Shown one piece after another: positions 55,689 to 64,000 of a stretch of 64,000 bases of DNA (positions are counted from its first letter, which is position 1; each line of letters opens with the position of its first letter). The translations under genes were made by a program, and so were the position numbers. The notes below the pieces were generated by a model, which did no database searches, was not told the DNA's origin, and saw only the letters and a list, made by a program, of their open reading frames with translations. This DNA is from Blastochloris tepida (GTDB taxonomy: Bacteria; Pseudomonadota; Alphaproteobacteria; Rhizobiales; Xanthobacteraceae): positions 546,001 to 610,000 of the forward strand of contig NZ_AP018907.1 of assembly GCF_003966715.1 (NCBI RefSeq). The letters are read 5' to 3'.

Positions 55689-56266
55689 CCGGATCCTGGC
55701 TCGGCATGGCAATCGAGTTGATCGTCGCTGGCCTGTTGGCGACGACCATCGTCTATTGTGTCCTTCTCAACAAGCGGCTGACGCGGCTGCGCAGCGACGA
55801 GCGCGCGCTGAAGCAGACCATCGGCGAACTGATCAACGTCACCGAGAGCGCCGAGCGGGCGATCGCCGGGCTCAAGGCGACGGTGCGCGAGTGCGACGCC
55901 AATCTCGGCGACCGCATCCGGCTCGCCGAGCGCTTCACCGCCGAGATGGACCGGCAGCTTCGCGCCGGCCGCGACGTGGTCGAACGCATCGTCCAGATCA
56001 CCGATGCGGCGCGCCCCAGCGTGATGGCGCCGCGGCCGGTGGTGGCGCCGGTGGCCGCGCCGCCGGTGAGCATCGAGCCGGTTGCCGCGGCCGCGCCGAA
56101 GCGCGCCGAGCCGGTGCGGATCGATCCCGCCAAGCTCGACGGCTTCGCCGGCGCCGGCCTCGCCGCCTTCCGCGCTGCGGCCGAACGCCGGCCGATGAAC
56201 GCCACGGCGACGCTGCAGACGGCGCAGGCGCTGGCCGAGCGCACCCGCCAGCGGGCGGCCGGCTGA
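55685..56266 (+). CDS. DUF6468 flagellar-cluster membrane protein
   Basis: The 193-residue protein has one N-terminal membrane helix (MAIELIVAGLLATTIVYCVLL) and a coiled-coil region (about 28-110) with a RLRSDERALKQTIGELINVT start, then a Pro/Val/Ala-rich tail. It is overlapped by fliM (ATGA) and followed at 18 bp by motE, so it belongs to this operon. Such proteins occur at this place in alphaproteobacterial flagellar clusters, with unproven function; a role in motor or stator control is plausible. Confidence 0.78.
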   Translation: MTGSWLGMAIELIVAGLLATTIVYCVLLNKRLTRLRSDERALKQTIGELINVTESAERAIAGLKATVRECDANLGDRIRLAERFTAEMDRQLRAGRDVVERIVQITDAARPSVMAPRPVVAPVAAPPVSIEPVAAAAPKRAEPVRIDPAKLDGFAGAGLAAFRAAAERRPMNATATLQTAQALAERTRQRAAG

Positions 56267-56284
56267 GGTTTCAGGAGGCAGCAC

Positions 56285-57016
56285 TTGCGCGAGTTCCGTC
56301 TCATTCCGATCGTGCTGGTTGCGGCTGGCAGCCTGCTGGTGCTCAAGACGCTGTGGCTGGTGACCGGCGGCGGCTCGGACCACGGGCCGCAGACCGTCGC
56401 CGCCGCACCCGCGCCCGCCGCCGTCCAACAGATGGAGCCGGACGTGACGGTGACCGGCTCGGCGGCCAAGTCCGAAAAGCCGAAGGAGCCGCCCAAGCCC
56501 GAGCCCAAGGAGCCGCCCGGCCCGCTGCCGGGGCCGGTGACGCAGGTGCCGACCGAGCCGGACCAGAGCACGCTTCCGGCCGGCGAGAAGGCGTTGCTGC
56601 AGCGCCTGCAGGAGCGGCGCCAGGAGCTGGAGGCGCGCGAGCGCGAGCTCGACATGCGCGAGGGCATGCTCAAGGCCGCCGAGACGCGCATGGAGGCCCG
56701 CCTTCAGGAGCTCAAGGCGACCGAGGCCCGCATCACGGCGGCGACCGCCGAGAAGGACGAGGCCGAGAAGGAGCGGTTCAAGGGCCTCGTGGTGATGTAC
56801 GAGGCGATGCGCGCCAAGGATGCCGCGCGCATCTTCGACCGGCTCGACGTGAAGCTGGCGGTCGATGTCGTGAACCTGATGAATCCGCGCAAGTTCTCGG
56901 AGGTGCTGGCGCAGATGTCGCCGGAGGCCGCCGAGCGCCTGACCGTGGAACTGGCCAATCGCAAGACTGTGACCCCGACATCCGATCTGCCGAAAATCGA
57001 AGGCCGGAAATTGTAG
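56285..57016 (+). CDS. motE: MotE-family flagellar protein (MgtE N-terminal-like domain)
   Basis: The 243-residue protein has an N-terminal membrane helix, a Pro/Lys-rich periplasmic linker (about 60-100), and a long coiled coil (EKALLQRLQERRQELEARER). The C-terminal domain reads YEAMRAKDAARIFDRLD and LNPRKFSEVLAQMSPEAAERL, like the MgtE N-domain. MotE acts as a chaperone for the periplasmic motor protein MotC in rhizobia. The start is TTG (56285): a strong GGAGG sits 6 nt upstream, which decides it over later ATGs. Confidence 0.85.
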   Translation: MREFRLIPIVLVAAGSLLVLKTLWLVTGGGSDHGPQTVAAAPAPAAVQQMEPDVTVTGSAAKSEKPKEPPKPEPKEPPGPLPGPVTQVPTEPDQSTLPAGEKALLQRLQERRQELEARERELDMREGMLKAAETRMEARLQELKATEARITAATAEKDEAEKERFKGLVVMYEAMRAKDAARIFDRLDVKLAVDVVNLMNPRKFSEVLAQMSPEAAERLTVELANRKTVTPTSDLPKIEGRKL

Positions 57017-57069
57017 GCTGCGTCAAGCGGACGTTAAACCACCCCGCCTAGTGTGCACGGATCGGGACG

Positions 57070-60000
57070 ATGACGAGCGAGGCTGGGATGCTGGGCTTGG
57101 GCTGCAAAGCGCAGCGCCGCCGCCGCGGAGGGCAGGCCGCCGCATGGGGGAGGCTGCGCCTCCTGGCCATGCTCGGCGCCATGGTGCTCGTCGTGTCGGA
57201 GCCCGGCGCGTTCTTAAGCCCGGCGCACGCCCAGGAGCGCGTCAAGGCCGAGGTCGCCGGGCAGGTGGCCAACGGCTTCGCGCGGCTGGTCTTCACGTTC
57301 CAGGACATGGTGTCGCCGCAGGTGCAGGTCACCAACGGCATCGTCGTCATCACCACCGACCGGCCGATCAAGCTCTCGGCGGCGCGGGTCGACCGCCTGC
57401 CGGCCGAGCTGGGTGCGAGCTATCTATCGGCGGCGCGGGTCGATCCCGACGGCCGCGGCATCCGCATCGGGCTCGGGCGCAAGCTCACCGTCAACAGCAT
57501 GGAGGCGGGCGAGAAGCTGTTCATCGACCTGTTGCCGGACGGCTGGCGCGGCCTGCCGCCGGGCCTGCCGCAGGAGGTAGTGGACGACCTCGCCAAGCGG
57601 GCACGGGAGGCCGAGCATCGCATCCGCCAGCTCGGCGACAGCGCCAAGCATCAGCGCCATGTCGTGCGGCTGCATCTGGCCGAGGCGCCGACCTTCTCGC
57701 GCTTCGCCTTCGACGTGCCGGCCGGCGTCGAGGTCCTGACCCATCGCGACGACACCGGCTACACCGTGCTGTTCCGCGGCGGCGACGTGGAGATCGAGCC
57801 CGGCGACACCAAGGGCCGGCTGCCGCCCAAGGTCGCCAGCCTCGACATCGATTACAGCGAGAACGGCGCCGCCGTGCGGCTGGCGCTGGATCCGGAGGTG
57901 GACGTGCGCGCCTTCCAGGAGGACCGCACGTTCTCGGTGGATGTGACGCCGCCCAAGGCGGCTCGGGCCGCTGCCGCCGCGGCGGCGCGCAAGGCGCAGG
58001 GCGGCCGCCCCGGCGCGCCGGGGCCGCACCCGCCCGAGCGCCAGCGCGGCGAGGGCGATGCCATCCCCATTCCGGCGCCGCCGGCGACCATGACGCCGCC
58101 CGTCGTCGAAGCACCCAAGGCCGAGCCCGGCAGGGCGTCCGGCGACAGCCGGCAGGCCGCGGCCGCGCCGCCCGCCACCGTGTCCGCCGCCCCGTCGCCT
58201 GCGCCGTCCACTGCGCCCGAGCCGGTGCTGGTGGATGTGGTGCCGCCCCTGCTGCCGGCACCGTCGCCTGCGACCACACCTGCGCCCACACCCGCAGCAG
58301 CACCTGCCTCCGCACCTGCGCCGGCACCTGCGCCGGCCGCCGCGTCCCTGCCTGCTGCCGCGCAACCGGCACCCGCTTCGGCCTCGCCGGCCGCGGAGGA
58401 GCGCACCGGCACGGTGGTGGCCGACATGGTCCGCCAGGGCAGCGTTCTCAAGCTCAGCTTCCCGTTCGCCGAGCCGACCGCGGCGGCGGTGTTCCGCCGC
58501 GGCGAGGTGCTGTGGCTGATCTTCGATAGCGAGAAGCCGATCGACGTCGATGCGCTGACCAAGGACAAGTCGGGCACGTTCCGCGATGTCCAGTCCACCG
58601 AGACGGGCGACGGCATCGTCGTGCGCATGCGCCTCGCCCGGCCGTGGGTGGTGGGCGCGGAAGGGCAGGGCTTCGCCTGGACCATCACGCTCGGCGACAC
58701 CATCCTGGAGCCGACCCAGCCGATCGCCCCGAACCGTCTCTTGGTCGATGGCCGCTCGGTGCTGTCGCTGCCGCTGGAGGGCGCCCACCGCGTCCACCGG
58801 CTCACCGATCCGGATGCGGGCGACCTGATCCTGGCCGCCACCGCGCCGGGGCCGACGCGCGGCATCTCCCGCAACCAGGACTATGTCGAGTTCTCGCTGA
58901 TCGCCACCACCCATGGCGTGGCCGTGCTGCCGGTGGCCGACGACATCGCCGTCGATGCGAACGGCAACCATGTGGCAGTGTCGCGGCCGTCCGGTCTGGT
59001 GCTGTCGGCGCCCGGCGCGGCCGGCGGCGGACATTCGATGATCGGCGCGCAGCCGGTGGCGCTCGATCCGCAATTGTGGGGGGCCGAGCGCACCCAGCCG
59101 TTCCAGCAGCGCCAAGCCGAGCTGATCGAGACGGCGGCCGATGCGGGCGAGGCCGGCCGGCAGGGGGCGCGGCTCAATCTGGCGCGGTTCTATCTGGCGA
59201 ACGGCTTCGCAGCCGAGGCGCGCGGCGTGCTCGACACGATCATCGGCGACGGCGTGCCCTCCGACGATGCCGTGCCCTACCTCATGCGGTCGATGGCCTG
59301 GATGGAGCTCGGCCGCAATGCCGAGGCGATGAAGGATCTGGCGCATCCGCTGCTCGCCACCTCGCTCGATGCGGCGGCGCTGCGGGGCATCGTCCATGTC
59401 CATGAGGGCCGCTGGCGCGAGGCGCGCGAGAATTTCGCCGCCGCGGCCGGCGTGGTCGGCACGCTGCCGATCGACATGCAGCGGCGAATGGTGCTGGCGG
59501 CGACGCGCGCGGCGTTGGAGATGGGCGATTTCCGCGAGGCGGCGCGGGTCTTCGCCGAATTCGAGACGATCGGCGTGCCGGACGAGCTTGCCGCCGAGGT
59601 GGCGGTGCTGGCCGGCCGCATCGCCGAACACGACGGCAAGACCGACGAGGCGCTCGTCGCCTATGAGCGGGCCGAGCGCGCGAAGGAGGGCCCGGCCGCC
59701 GCCGAGGCGCGTTTCCGTGTCCTGGCGGCCCGGCTCGGCGCCGGCAAGATCAGCCGCGATCAGGCGATCAACGAGCTCGAAGGCTTCACCGTGATGTGGC
59801 GCGGCGACCGCACCGAGGCCGAGGCGCTGGGCCTGCTCGGCCGGCTCTATGTCGACGCCAACCGCCACCGCGATGCGTTCCGCACGCTGGAGGCGGCGAC
59901 GATCTCGCATCCGACGTCCGACGTCATCCGCGCGCTGCAGCAGACCATGACCGGCGCCTTCGCCGACCTGTTCCTGGAGCAGCGCGGCGAGGAGCTGTCG

Positions 60001-60828
60001 GCGCTGGAGGCGCTCGGCATCTTCTACGACTATTCGGAACTGGTGCCGGTCGGCCGCCGCGGCGACGAGATGATCCGCCGCCTCGCCGACCGGCTGATCT
60101 CGGTCGATCTCCTGGAGCAGGCGAGCGAGCTTCTGCAGCATCAGGTCGACAAGCGCCTGCAGGGCGCGGCGCGGGCGCAGGTCGCCGCCAAGCTCGCCAT
60201 GGTGCAGCTCAAGAACCGCAAGCCGGACAAGGCGCTGCGCACGCTGCGCGCCACCAGCCTGGCCGAGCTGCCGAGCGACATCCGCGAGCAGCGCCTGCTG
60301 CTGGAGGCCCGCGCCACCTCCGAGACCGGGCGCCACGAGCTTGCGCTCGAACTGCTGGAAGGGCTGCGCGGCAAGGACGTGGACCGGCTGCGCGCCGACA
60401 TCCTGTGGGCGGGCAAGCGCTACGCCGAATCCGCCGAGGCGATCGAGCGCGCCTATGGCGACCGCTGGCAGAGCTTCGCGCCGCTCGCCGACCACGAGCG
60501 CCACGACATCCTCAAGGCGGCGGTCGGCTACGCGCTCGGCGACGACAGGCTCGGCCTCGACCGCTTCCGCAGCCGCTACGCCGCCAAGATGGCCGACAGC
60601 CCGGACCGCGCCGCCTTCGAGGCGGTGTCGACCTCGTTCGGCCTCGATGCCACCGACTTCAAGGACATCGCCCGCGCGGTCTCCTCGGTCGATTCGCTCG
60701 ACCGCTTCCTGCGCGACTACCGCGCCCGCTATGGCGACGACAAGACGCCGGAGGGCGGGCCCGAGGCGCCGCAGCCGGCTGCGCCGCCTCCGCGCCAGAG
60801 CCAGGCCCCGGCGCCGGCGCGCGGCTGA
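57070..60828 (+). CDS. Large exported TPR protein in the flagellar operon
   Basis: The 1252-residue product has an N-terminal signal-like segment with a predicted cleavage after AHA (residue 54), then a beta-rich domain (about 56-300). A Pro/Ala-rich linker (about 310-455) and a second beta-rich domain (about 460-690) precede a helical TPR-like half (about 700-1220). The gene is 53 bp after motE and continues the operon. Its place next to motE, fliM and fliL suggests a periplasmic scaffold for the motor or export apparatus, but I recognise no named family. The TGA stop forms the start of a family A repeat. Confidence 0.82.
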   Translation: MTSEAGMLGLGCKAQRRRRGGQAAAWGRLRLLAMLGAMVLVVSEPGAFLSPAHAQERVKAEVAGQVANGFARLVFTFQDMVSPQVQVTNGIVVITTDRPIKLSAARVDRLPAELGASYLSAARVDPDGRGIRIGLGRKLTVNSMEAGEKLFIDLLPDGWRGLPPGLPQEVVDDLAKRAREAEHRIRQLGDSAKHQRHVVRLHLAEAPTFSRFAFDVPAGVEVLTHRDDTGYTVLFRGGDVEIEPGDTKGRLPPKVASLDIDYSENGAAVRLALDPEVDVRAFQEDRTFSVDVTPPKAARAAAAAAARKAQGGRPGAPGPHPPERQRGEGDAIPIPAPPATMTPPVVEAPKAEPGRASGDSRQAAAAPPATVSAAPSPAPSTAPEPVLVDVVPPLLPAPSPATTPAPTPAAAPASAPAPAPAPAAASLPAAAQPAPASASPAAEERTGTVVADMVRQGSVLKLSFPFAEPTAAAVFRRGEVLWLIFDSEKPIDVDALTKDKSGTFRDVQSTETGDGIVVRMRLARPWVVGAEGQGFAWTITLGDTILEPTQPIAPNRLLVDGRSVLSLPLEGAHRVHRLTDPDAGDLILAATAPGPTRGISRNQDYVEFSLIATTHGVAVLPVADDIAVDANGNHVAVSRPSGLVLSAPGAAGGGHSMIGAQPVALDPQLWGAERTQPFQQRQAELIETAADAGEAGRQGARLNLARFYLANGFAAEARGVLDTIIGDGVPSDDAVPYLMRSMAWMELGRNAEAMKDLAHPLLATSLDAAALRGIVHVHEGRWREARENFAAAAGVVGTLPIDMQRRMVLAATRAALEMGDFREAARVFAEFETIGVPDELAAEVAVLAGRIAEHDGKTDEALVAYERAERAKEGPAAAEARFRVLAARLGAGKISRDQAINELEGFTVMWRGDRTEAEALGLLGRLYVDANRHRDAFRTLEAATISHPTSDVIRALQQTMTGAFADLFLEQRGEELSALEALGIFYDYSELVPVGRRGDEMIRRLADRLISVDLLEQASELLQHQVDKRLQGAARAQVAAKLAMVQLKNRKPDKALRTLRATSLAELPSDIREQRLLLEARATSETGRHELALELLEGLRGKDVDRLRADILWAGKRYAESAEAIERAYGDRWQSFAPLADHERHDILKAAVGYALGDDRLGLDRFRSRYAAKMADSPDRAAFEAVSTSFGLDATDFKDIARAVSSVDSLDRFLRDYRARYGDDKTPEGGPEAPQPAAPPPRQSQAPAPARG

Positions 60829-60942
60829 TACGGTTTCCGGTTGATCCCTTCGGGATACCGGAAACGGTCTCGCCGAAAACCCCTTGTTTGATAACGGGGG
60901 GGCGGCGATCGGAATACGGCTCGAAGGCCTGATCAGCCGGCG
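60826..60942 (+). repeat. Dispersed hairpin repeat family A, copy at the TPR gene stop codon
   Basis: The element begins TGATACGGTTTCCGG, TGA being the stop of the TPR gene, then GATCCCTTCGGGATACCGGAAACGG, then a partial second module CTCGCCGAAAACCCC, and a third module GGCCTGATCAGCCGG. It ends 6 bp before the fliP stop codon. All three modules are recognisable. Confidence 0.88.
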
Positions 60943-60948
60943 TTCGCG

Positions 60949-61680
60949 TCACACGCCGTAGCTCTTGACCAGCGAGCCGGCCACCAGATTCCAGCCGTCG
61001 ACCAGCACGAAGAAGATCAGCTTGAACGGCAGCGACACCACGATCGGCGGCAGCATCATCATGCCCATCGACATCAGGATCGAGGCGACCACGAGGTCGA
61101 TGACCAGGAAGGGCACGAACAGCAGGAAGCCGATCTCGAAGGCGCGGCGCAGTTCGGAGATCATGAAGGCCGGCATCAGCACCCGCAGAGACACCTGAGC
61201 CGGCTCGCTCGGCCGCGGGCCGCCGGCCAGATCCATGAACAGCGCCAAATCCTTCTCGCGGACATTGGCGAGCATGAAGGTCTTGAACGGCTCGGCCGTG
61301 CGCTCGAACGCCTGCTCGAGCGTGATCTCGTTCTGCGTCAGCGGCCGCAGGCCGGTCTGCCAGGCGCGTTCGAAGGTTGGCGCCATGACGAAGGCGGTGA
61401 GGAACAGCGCGAGGCTGACCATCACCGCATTGGGTGGCGCCGTACCGGTGCCGAGCGCCGAGCGCAGCAGCGACAGCACCACGACGATGCGGGTGAAGGA
61501 CGTCGCCATCACCAGGATCGAGGGCGCGAGCGACATCACGCTGAGCAGGGCGATGAGCTGCACCGCCCGCTCGGTCACGCCCGCACCCTGTCCGAGGGTG
61601 ATCGAGAAGTCCTGCGCCGCCGCCGGCTGAAGCGTGAGGACCACGACTCCGGCGGCGAGCGCCAGCCGACCCATGGTCAC
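60949..61680 (-). CDS. fliP: Flagellar export gate protein FliP
   Basis: The 243-residue membrane protein has a cleavable-looking signal (MTMGRLALAAGVVVLTLQPAAA), then LIALLSVMSLAPSILVMATSFTR and the FliP hallmark SLRVLMPAFMISELRRAFEIGF. FliP with FliQ and FliR makes the type III export gate. A GTG at 61680 overlaps the fliO stop (GTGA); an ATG at 61674 is the alternative. It is cotranscribed with fliO. Confidence 0.97.
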   Translation of the reverse strand: MTMGRLALAAGVVVLTLQPAAAQDFSITLGQGAGVTERAVQLIALLSVMSLAPSILVMATSFTRIVVVLSLLRSALGTGTAPPNAVMVSLALFLTAFVMAPTFERAWQTGLRPLTQNEITLEQAFERTAEPFKTFMLANVREKDLALFMDLAGGPRPSEPAQVSLRVLMPAFMISELRRAFEIGFLLFVPFLVIDLVVASILMSMGMMMLPPIVVSLPFKLIFFVLVDGWNLVAGSLVKSYGV

Positions 61681-62879
61681 GGGCGGTTTCCGCCGCGGCC
61701 GAGCAGGCTCGCCATCTCGTCTTCCAGATTGTCGAACACCGTGCGGCCGGCCTTGTCGTCCGGCTCGGCCGGGGGCGTCGGCCCGGCGGCGGCTTGCGCC
61801 GGAGCCTCCGGTGCCGGTGTCGCCGCGGCGGGCGCAGCCGGGGCGCTCGGTGCCTCGGCGGCGGGTGCGGCCACGGTGGGAGCCGGAATAGTCGGGGCCG
61901 GAATAGTTGGGGCCGGTGCGGCCGCAGGCGTGGCGGGCGCCGTCGAGACGCTTGGTGCGGCAACGATCGGCGCGGCGACGGTCGGCGTCGCGATGGTGGG
62001 CGGTGCGACCGCTGGCGCGGCCGGCGCAGGCGGCGTCGTTGCCGGCGGCGCGGCGGGCAGGATCACCCGCGGCTCAAGCCGCGGCTCCGGCGCAGGCGGG
62101 GTGGCCGGGGCTGCCGCCGGCTGCGGGCGGATGTCGCCGAGCGGCTTGCGCGCGGCGGGCTCGGCCCGCGTCGGCTGCAGCAGCCGTTCGAGCTCGGTGA
62201 ATTCGGGCGGCGGCGGGGTCGGCGACAGCGGGCGCAGGCCCGGCGCCGGGGCGGCAGGCGCGGCCGGCTCGGGGCGCTGGGGCGTCGTCAGCGAGCGCAG
62301 GATGGATTCGGCGCGGGTTGCCGGTTCCGGCGTGCGCGCCGGGGCGGCACGGGGCGGCGCCTCCGGGCGGGCGGGCGGCTCCGGGCGCTCGCGGCGCAAC
62401 GGCATCTCGGTGCGCGGCGGCAGGTCCGGCCGGGCGGGGGCGGCGAGCGGTTCGGCCGGCAGGGCGGGCGGCACGGCGCCGGGCATCTGGGGGGCAGGCA
62501 TCTGGGGGGCGGCCATCTGGGGGCCGGCGCCGGCGCGCGCCTCGGCATAGGCGTCGCGGGCCTGTGTCCCTTCGCGCTGCGGCGGCGCGCTGCGGATGAT
62601 GCCGGTCTCGATCACCACGTCGGTCGGCCCGCCGATCATGATGAGATGCTCGACATTGTCGCGGCGGATCAGCACCAGCCGGCGCCTGGCGTCGACCACG
62701 GCATGGTCGAGCACGCCCAGCCGCGGCATGCGTCCGCGCCCGCCGCTGCCGCCGGCGGCGGTGCCGCCGCCGAGCTTGCGCACCAGGAACAGCGTGCCGC
62801 CGAGCAGGCCGAGGACGAACAGGAGTGCGGCCAGATATTTCAGGAAGGTGCCCAGTTCGACACCCAGGATATCGGACAT
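61677..62879 (-). CDS. fliO: Flagellar biosynthesis protein FliO with long Pro/Ala-rich tail
   Basis: The 400-residue protein begins MSDILGVELGTFLKYLAALL with one membrane helix (about 12-34), then a small FliO domain (about 40-105) with VDARRRLVLIRRDNVEHLIMI. The remaining ~290 residues are low-complexity Pro/Ala/Arg-rich, with APTIPAPTIPAPT and APQMPAPQMP repeats. FliO assists assembly of FliP in the export gate. Usual FliO is ~100-150 residues, so the tail is a striking extension. GGGAGG precedes the ATG. It overlaps fliP by 4 bp. Confidence 0.9.
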   Translation of the reverse strand: MSDILGVELGTFLKYLAALLFVLGLLGGTLFLVRKLGGGTAAGGSGGRGRMPRLGVLDHAVVDARRRLVLIRRDNVEHLIMIGGPTDVVIETGIIRSAPPQREGTQARDAYAEARAGAGPQMAAPQMPAPQMPGAVPPALPAEPLAAPARPDLPPRTEMPLRRERPEPPARPEAPPRAAPARTPEPATRAESILRSLTTPQRPEPAAPAAPAPGLRPLSPTPPPPEFTELERLLQPTRAEPAARKPLGDIRPQPAAAPATPPAPEPRLEPRVILPAAPPATTPPAPAAPAVAPPTIATPTVAAPIVAAPSVSTAPATPAAAPAPTIPAPTIPAPTVAAPAAEAPSAPAAPAAATPAPEAPAQAAAGPTPPAEPDDKAGRTVFDNLEDEMASLLGRGGNRP

Positions 62880-63059
62880 GGTTTCCTCCCGGAGGATTTT
62901 CGCGCGCAATGTCCACCCGCGCGCGGACAGCTTAATGCCGAGCGGCAAACCTTGCCCGGCGCAGGCTTAAGAACTGATGAAGAAACGTGACGTTCCCAAG
63001 GCAGGCCGCTCAGCAAACACACGATTCTGTCCCGGCCGGCAATCGGCCGGCCACGTATG

Positions 63060-63074
63060 TTAACTCCAAATTAA
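63060..63074 (+). promoter_or_regulatory. Full-consensus CtrA box upstream of flgB
   Basis: The sequence is TTAACTCCAAATTAA (TTAA-N7-TTAA), followed by CC, exactly the CtrA consensus. It lies 61 bp upstream of the flgB ATG, in the divergent region from fliO. The nearest TTAA matches elsewhere in the region are only half-sites. Confidence 0.75.
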
Positions 63075-63134
63075 CCATTCGGCCGGCAAATTGTGCCCGG
63101 ATAGGCGCCAAGTTGCGCCGATGAGGACCGAGCG

Positions 63135-63548
63135 ATGATTCTGGCCGATGTCCCCCTGGTCGGCATGTTGAAGACCCGCATGGGCTGGCTGCAGTCGCGC
63201 CAGCGCGTGCTGGCGCAGAACGTTGCCCATGCCGACACGCCGGGCTTCCGCGCCCGCGACCTCGAACCTGTCGACTTCAAGAAGATCCTGACCCAGGTGC
63301 CGATGCAGCGGACGGCGATGGCGGTCACCAATCCCGAGCACATCGCCGGGGCGGCGAGCGTCGAGACCGACCGGTTCGGGCAGCCGCGCGCCTCGGGGAA
63401 ATTCGAGATCCGTCCCAGCGGCAACGCGGTGGCGCTCGAAGAAGAGATGATGAAGGTCGCCCAGACCCAGTTGGACTACCAGACGGCGACCTCGCTTTAT
63501 TCTCGCAGTCTCGGCCTGATCAAGACGGCGCTGGGCAAGACGAAATAG
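63135..63548 (+). CDS. flgB: Flagellar proximal rod protein FlgB
   Basis: The 137-residue rod protein has the standard N-terminal segment MLKTRMGWLQSRQRVLAQNV followed by HADTPGFRARDLEPVDF, and the C-terminal TQLDYQTATSLYSRSLGLIK helix. FlgB is in the proximal rod at the base. It begins an operon with flgC (12-bp gap) continuing beyond the edge, usually into fliE. A CtrA box lies upstream. Confidence 0.97.
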   Translation: MILADVPLVGMLKTRMGWLQSRQRVLAQNVAHADTPGFRARDLEPVDFKKILTQVPMQRTAMAVTNPEHIAGAASVETDRFGQPRASGKFEIRPSGNAVALEEEMMKVAQTQLDYQTATSLYSRSLGLIKTALGKTK

Positions 63549-63560
63549 GGGTAGGGCGCC

Positions 63561-63971
63561 ATGGACTTCATGAAATCTCTCAGCATTGCGGCTTCCGGAC
63601 TGCGGACGCAGGCCGGCCGCATGCGGATCATCGCCGAGAACCTTGCCAACGCCAATTCGACCGCGGGCGCGTCCGGCGGCGAGCCCTATCGGCGCAAGGT
63701 GCCGACGTTCCAGGCGAAATTCGACCGCGATCTCGAGGCGCAGGTCGTCACGCTCGGGCGGGTGCAGCGCGACAAGAGCTCGTTCATCAGCCGCTACGAG
63801 CCCGGGCACCCGGCCGCCGACGGCCGCGGCTACGTCCAATATCCCAATGTGAATTCGCTGATCGAAACGGCCGACCTGAAGGAAGCGCAGCGGAGCTACG
63901 AGGCGAACCTCAACGTCGTTTCCGCCACCCGGCGGATGATCTCGCGAACTCTCGACCTGCTGCGTGTCTGA
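63561..63971 (+). CDS. flgC: Flagellar proximal rod protein FlgC
   Basis: The 136-residue protein has the FlgC pattern: MKSLSIAASGLRTQAGRMRI and AENLANANSTAG at the N-terminus, GHPAADGRGYVQYPNVN in the middle, and the C-terminal EAQRSYEANLNVVSATRRMI. It forms part of the proximal rod. It follows flgB by 12 bp. The next gene (probably fliE) lies outside the window. Confidence 0.97.
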   Translation: MDFMKSLSIAASGLRTQAGRMRIIAENLANANSTAGASGGEPYRRKVPTFQAKFDRDLEAQVVTLGRVQRDKSSFISRYEPGHPAADGRGYVQYPNVNSLIETADLKEAQRSYEANLNVVSATRRMISRTLDLLRV

Positions 63972-64000
63972 AGCAGGCTTCACCGCGTGTCCGATCGATC

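Noticed and set aside
57424..60504. A 1026-codon minus-strand frame opposite the TPR protein
   Set aside because: Shadow of the GC-rich coding strand; the composition is His/Arg/Ala/Gly-rich and no domain is recognisable, while the opposite strand has a signal segment, TPRs and operon context.

Overview
The window is high-GC, gene-dense DNA that reads as a chromosome segment of an alphaproteobacterium of the order Hyphomicrobiales (Rhizobiales). The evidence is a giant hendecad-repeat protein of the Rhizobiales growth-pole-ring (GPR/RgsE) type, the alphaproteobacterial flagellar regulators FlaF, FlbT and FliX, CtrA-type TTAA-N7-TTAA boxes next to flagellar genes, a one-cysteine DksA, a 41-residue L36, and hairpin-rich intergenic repeats of a style common in this order. 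I cannot name the genus from sequence alone.

Layout. 1-5.2 kb: the end of a probable tilS, ftsH with its terminator, a small secreted TPR protein, rpmJ, tRNA-Cys(GCA) and an MGDG-synthase-like glycosyltransferase. 5.4-10.3 kb: a threonine dehydratase-like enzyme, a CheZ-family phosphatase with a long acidic tail, and a DgcN/DgcA pair for D-glutamate catabolism. 10.5-14.5 kb: an Mla/MCE lipid transporter (permease with fused STAS, ATPase, MCE protein, auxiliary lipoprotein). 14.7-22.0 kb: the giant GPR-like protein. 22.3-30.1 kb: an Hpt protein, two unrecognised small proteins, a 2Fe-2S ferredoxin and its TrxR-like reductase, a large secreted SGNH hydrolase and a chemoreceptor. 30.2-40.5 kb: envelope and housekeeping genes (bacterial PH domain, CoxE-type VWA, a double beta-barrel outer membrane protein, DUF423, Usp, a DUF697-YcjX-SixA group, an FAD oxidoreductase, a MoxR ATPase). 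40.7-45.9 kb: flagellar block 1 (flbT, flaF, a degenerate flagellin, FlaG-like, FlgN-like, flgJ, flgI, fliX). 46-49.9 kb: dksA, then a LysR regulator with an aldo/keto reductase and a zinc alcohol dehydrogenase. 50.1-64 kb: flagellar block 2 (flgH-flgA-flgG-flgF on the minus strand; fliL-fliM-DUF6468-motE-TPR on the plus strand; fliP-fliO on the minus strand; flgB-flgC on the plus strand, continuing past the edge).

The flagellar genes cover the rod, P- and L-rings, switch, export gate and assembly control. The CtrA-like boxes suggest cell-cycle-coupled expression. CheZ, Hpt and the chemoreceptor suggest chemotaxis input. GPR, Mla, FtsH and the outer membrane protein concern the envelope and polar growth.

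The two most notable signals are as follows. (1) The GPR-like protein is built on an 11-residue register: fourteen consecutive 22-mers, then a mixed stretch, then thirty-three consecutive 33-mers that include an exact 297-bp higher-order period. (2) A dispersed family of hairpin elements lies at 3' ends of genes, and in several copies its first bases appear to supply the TGA stop codon. I found no insertion sequence, prophage, CRISPR array or rRNA operon.
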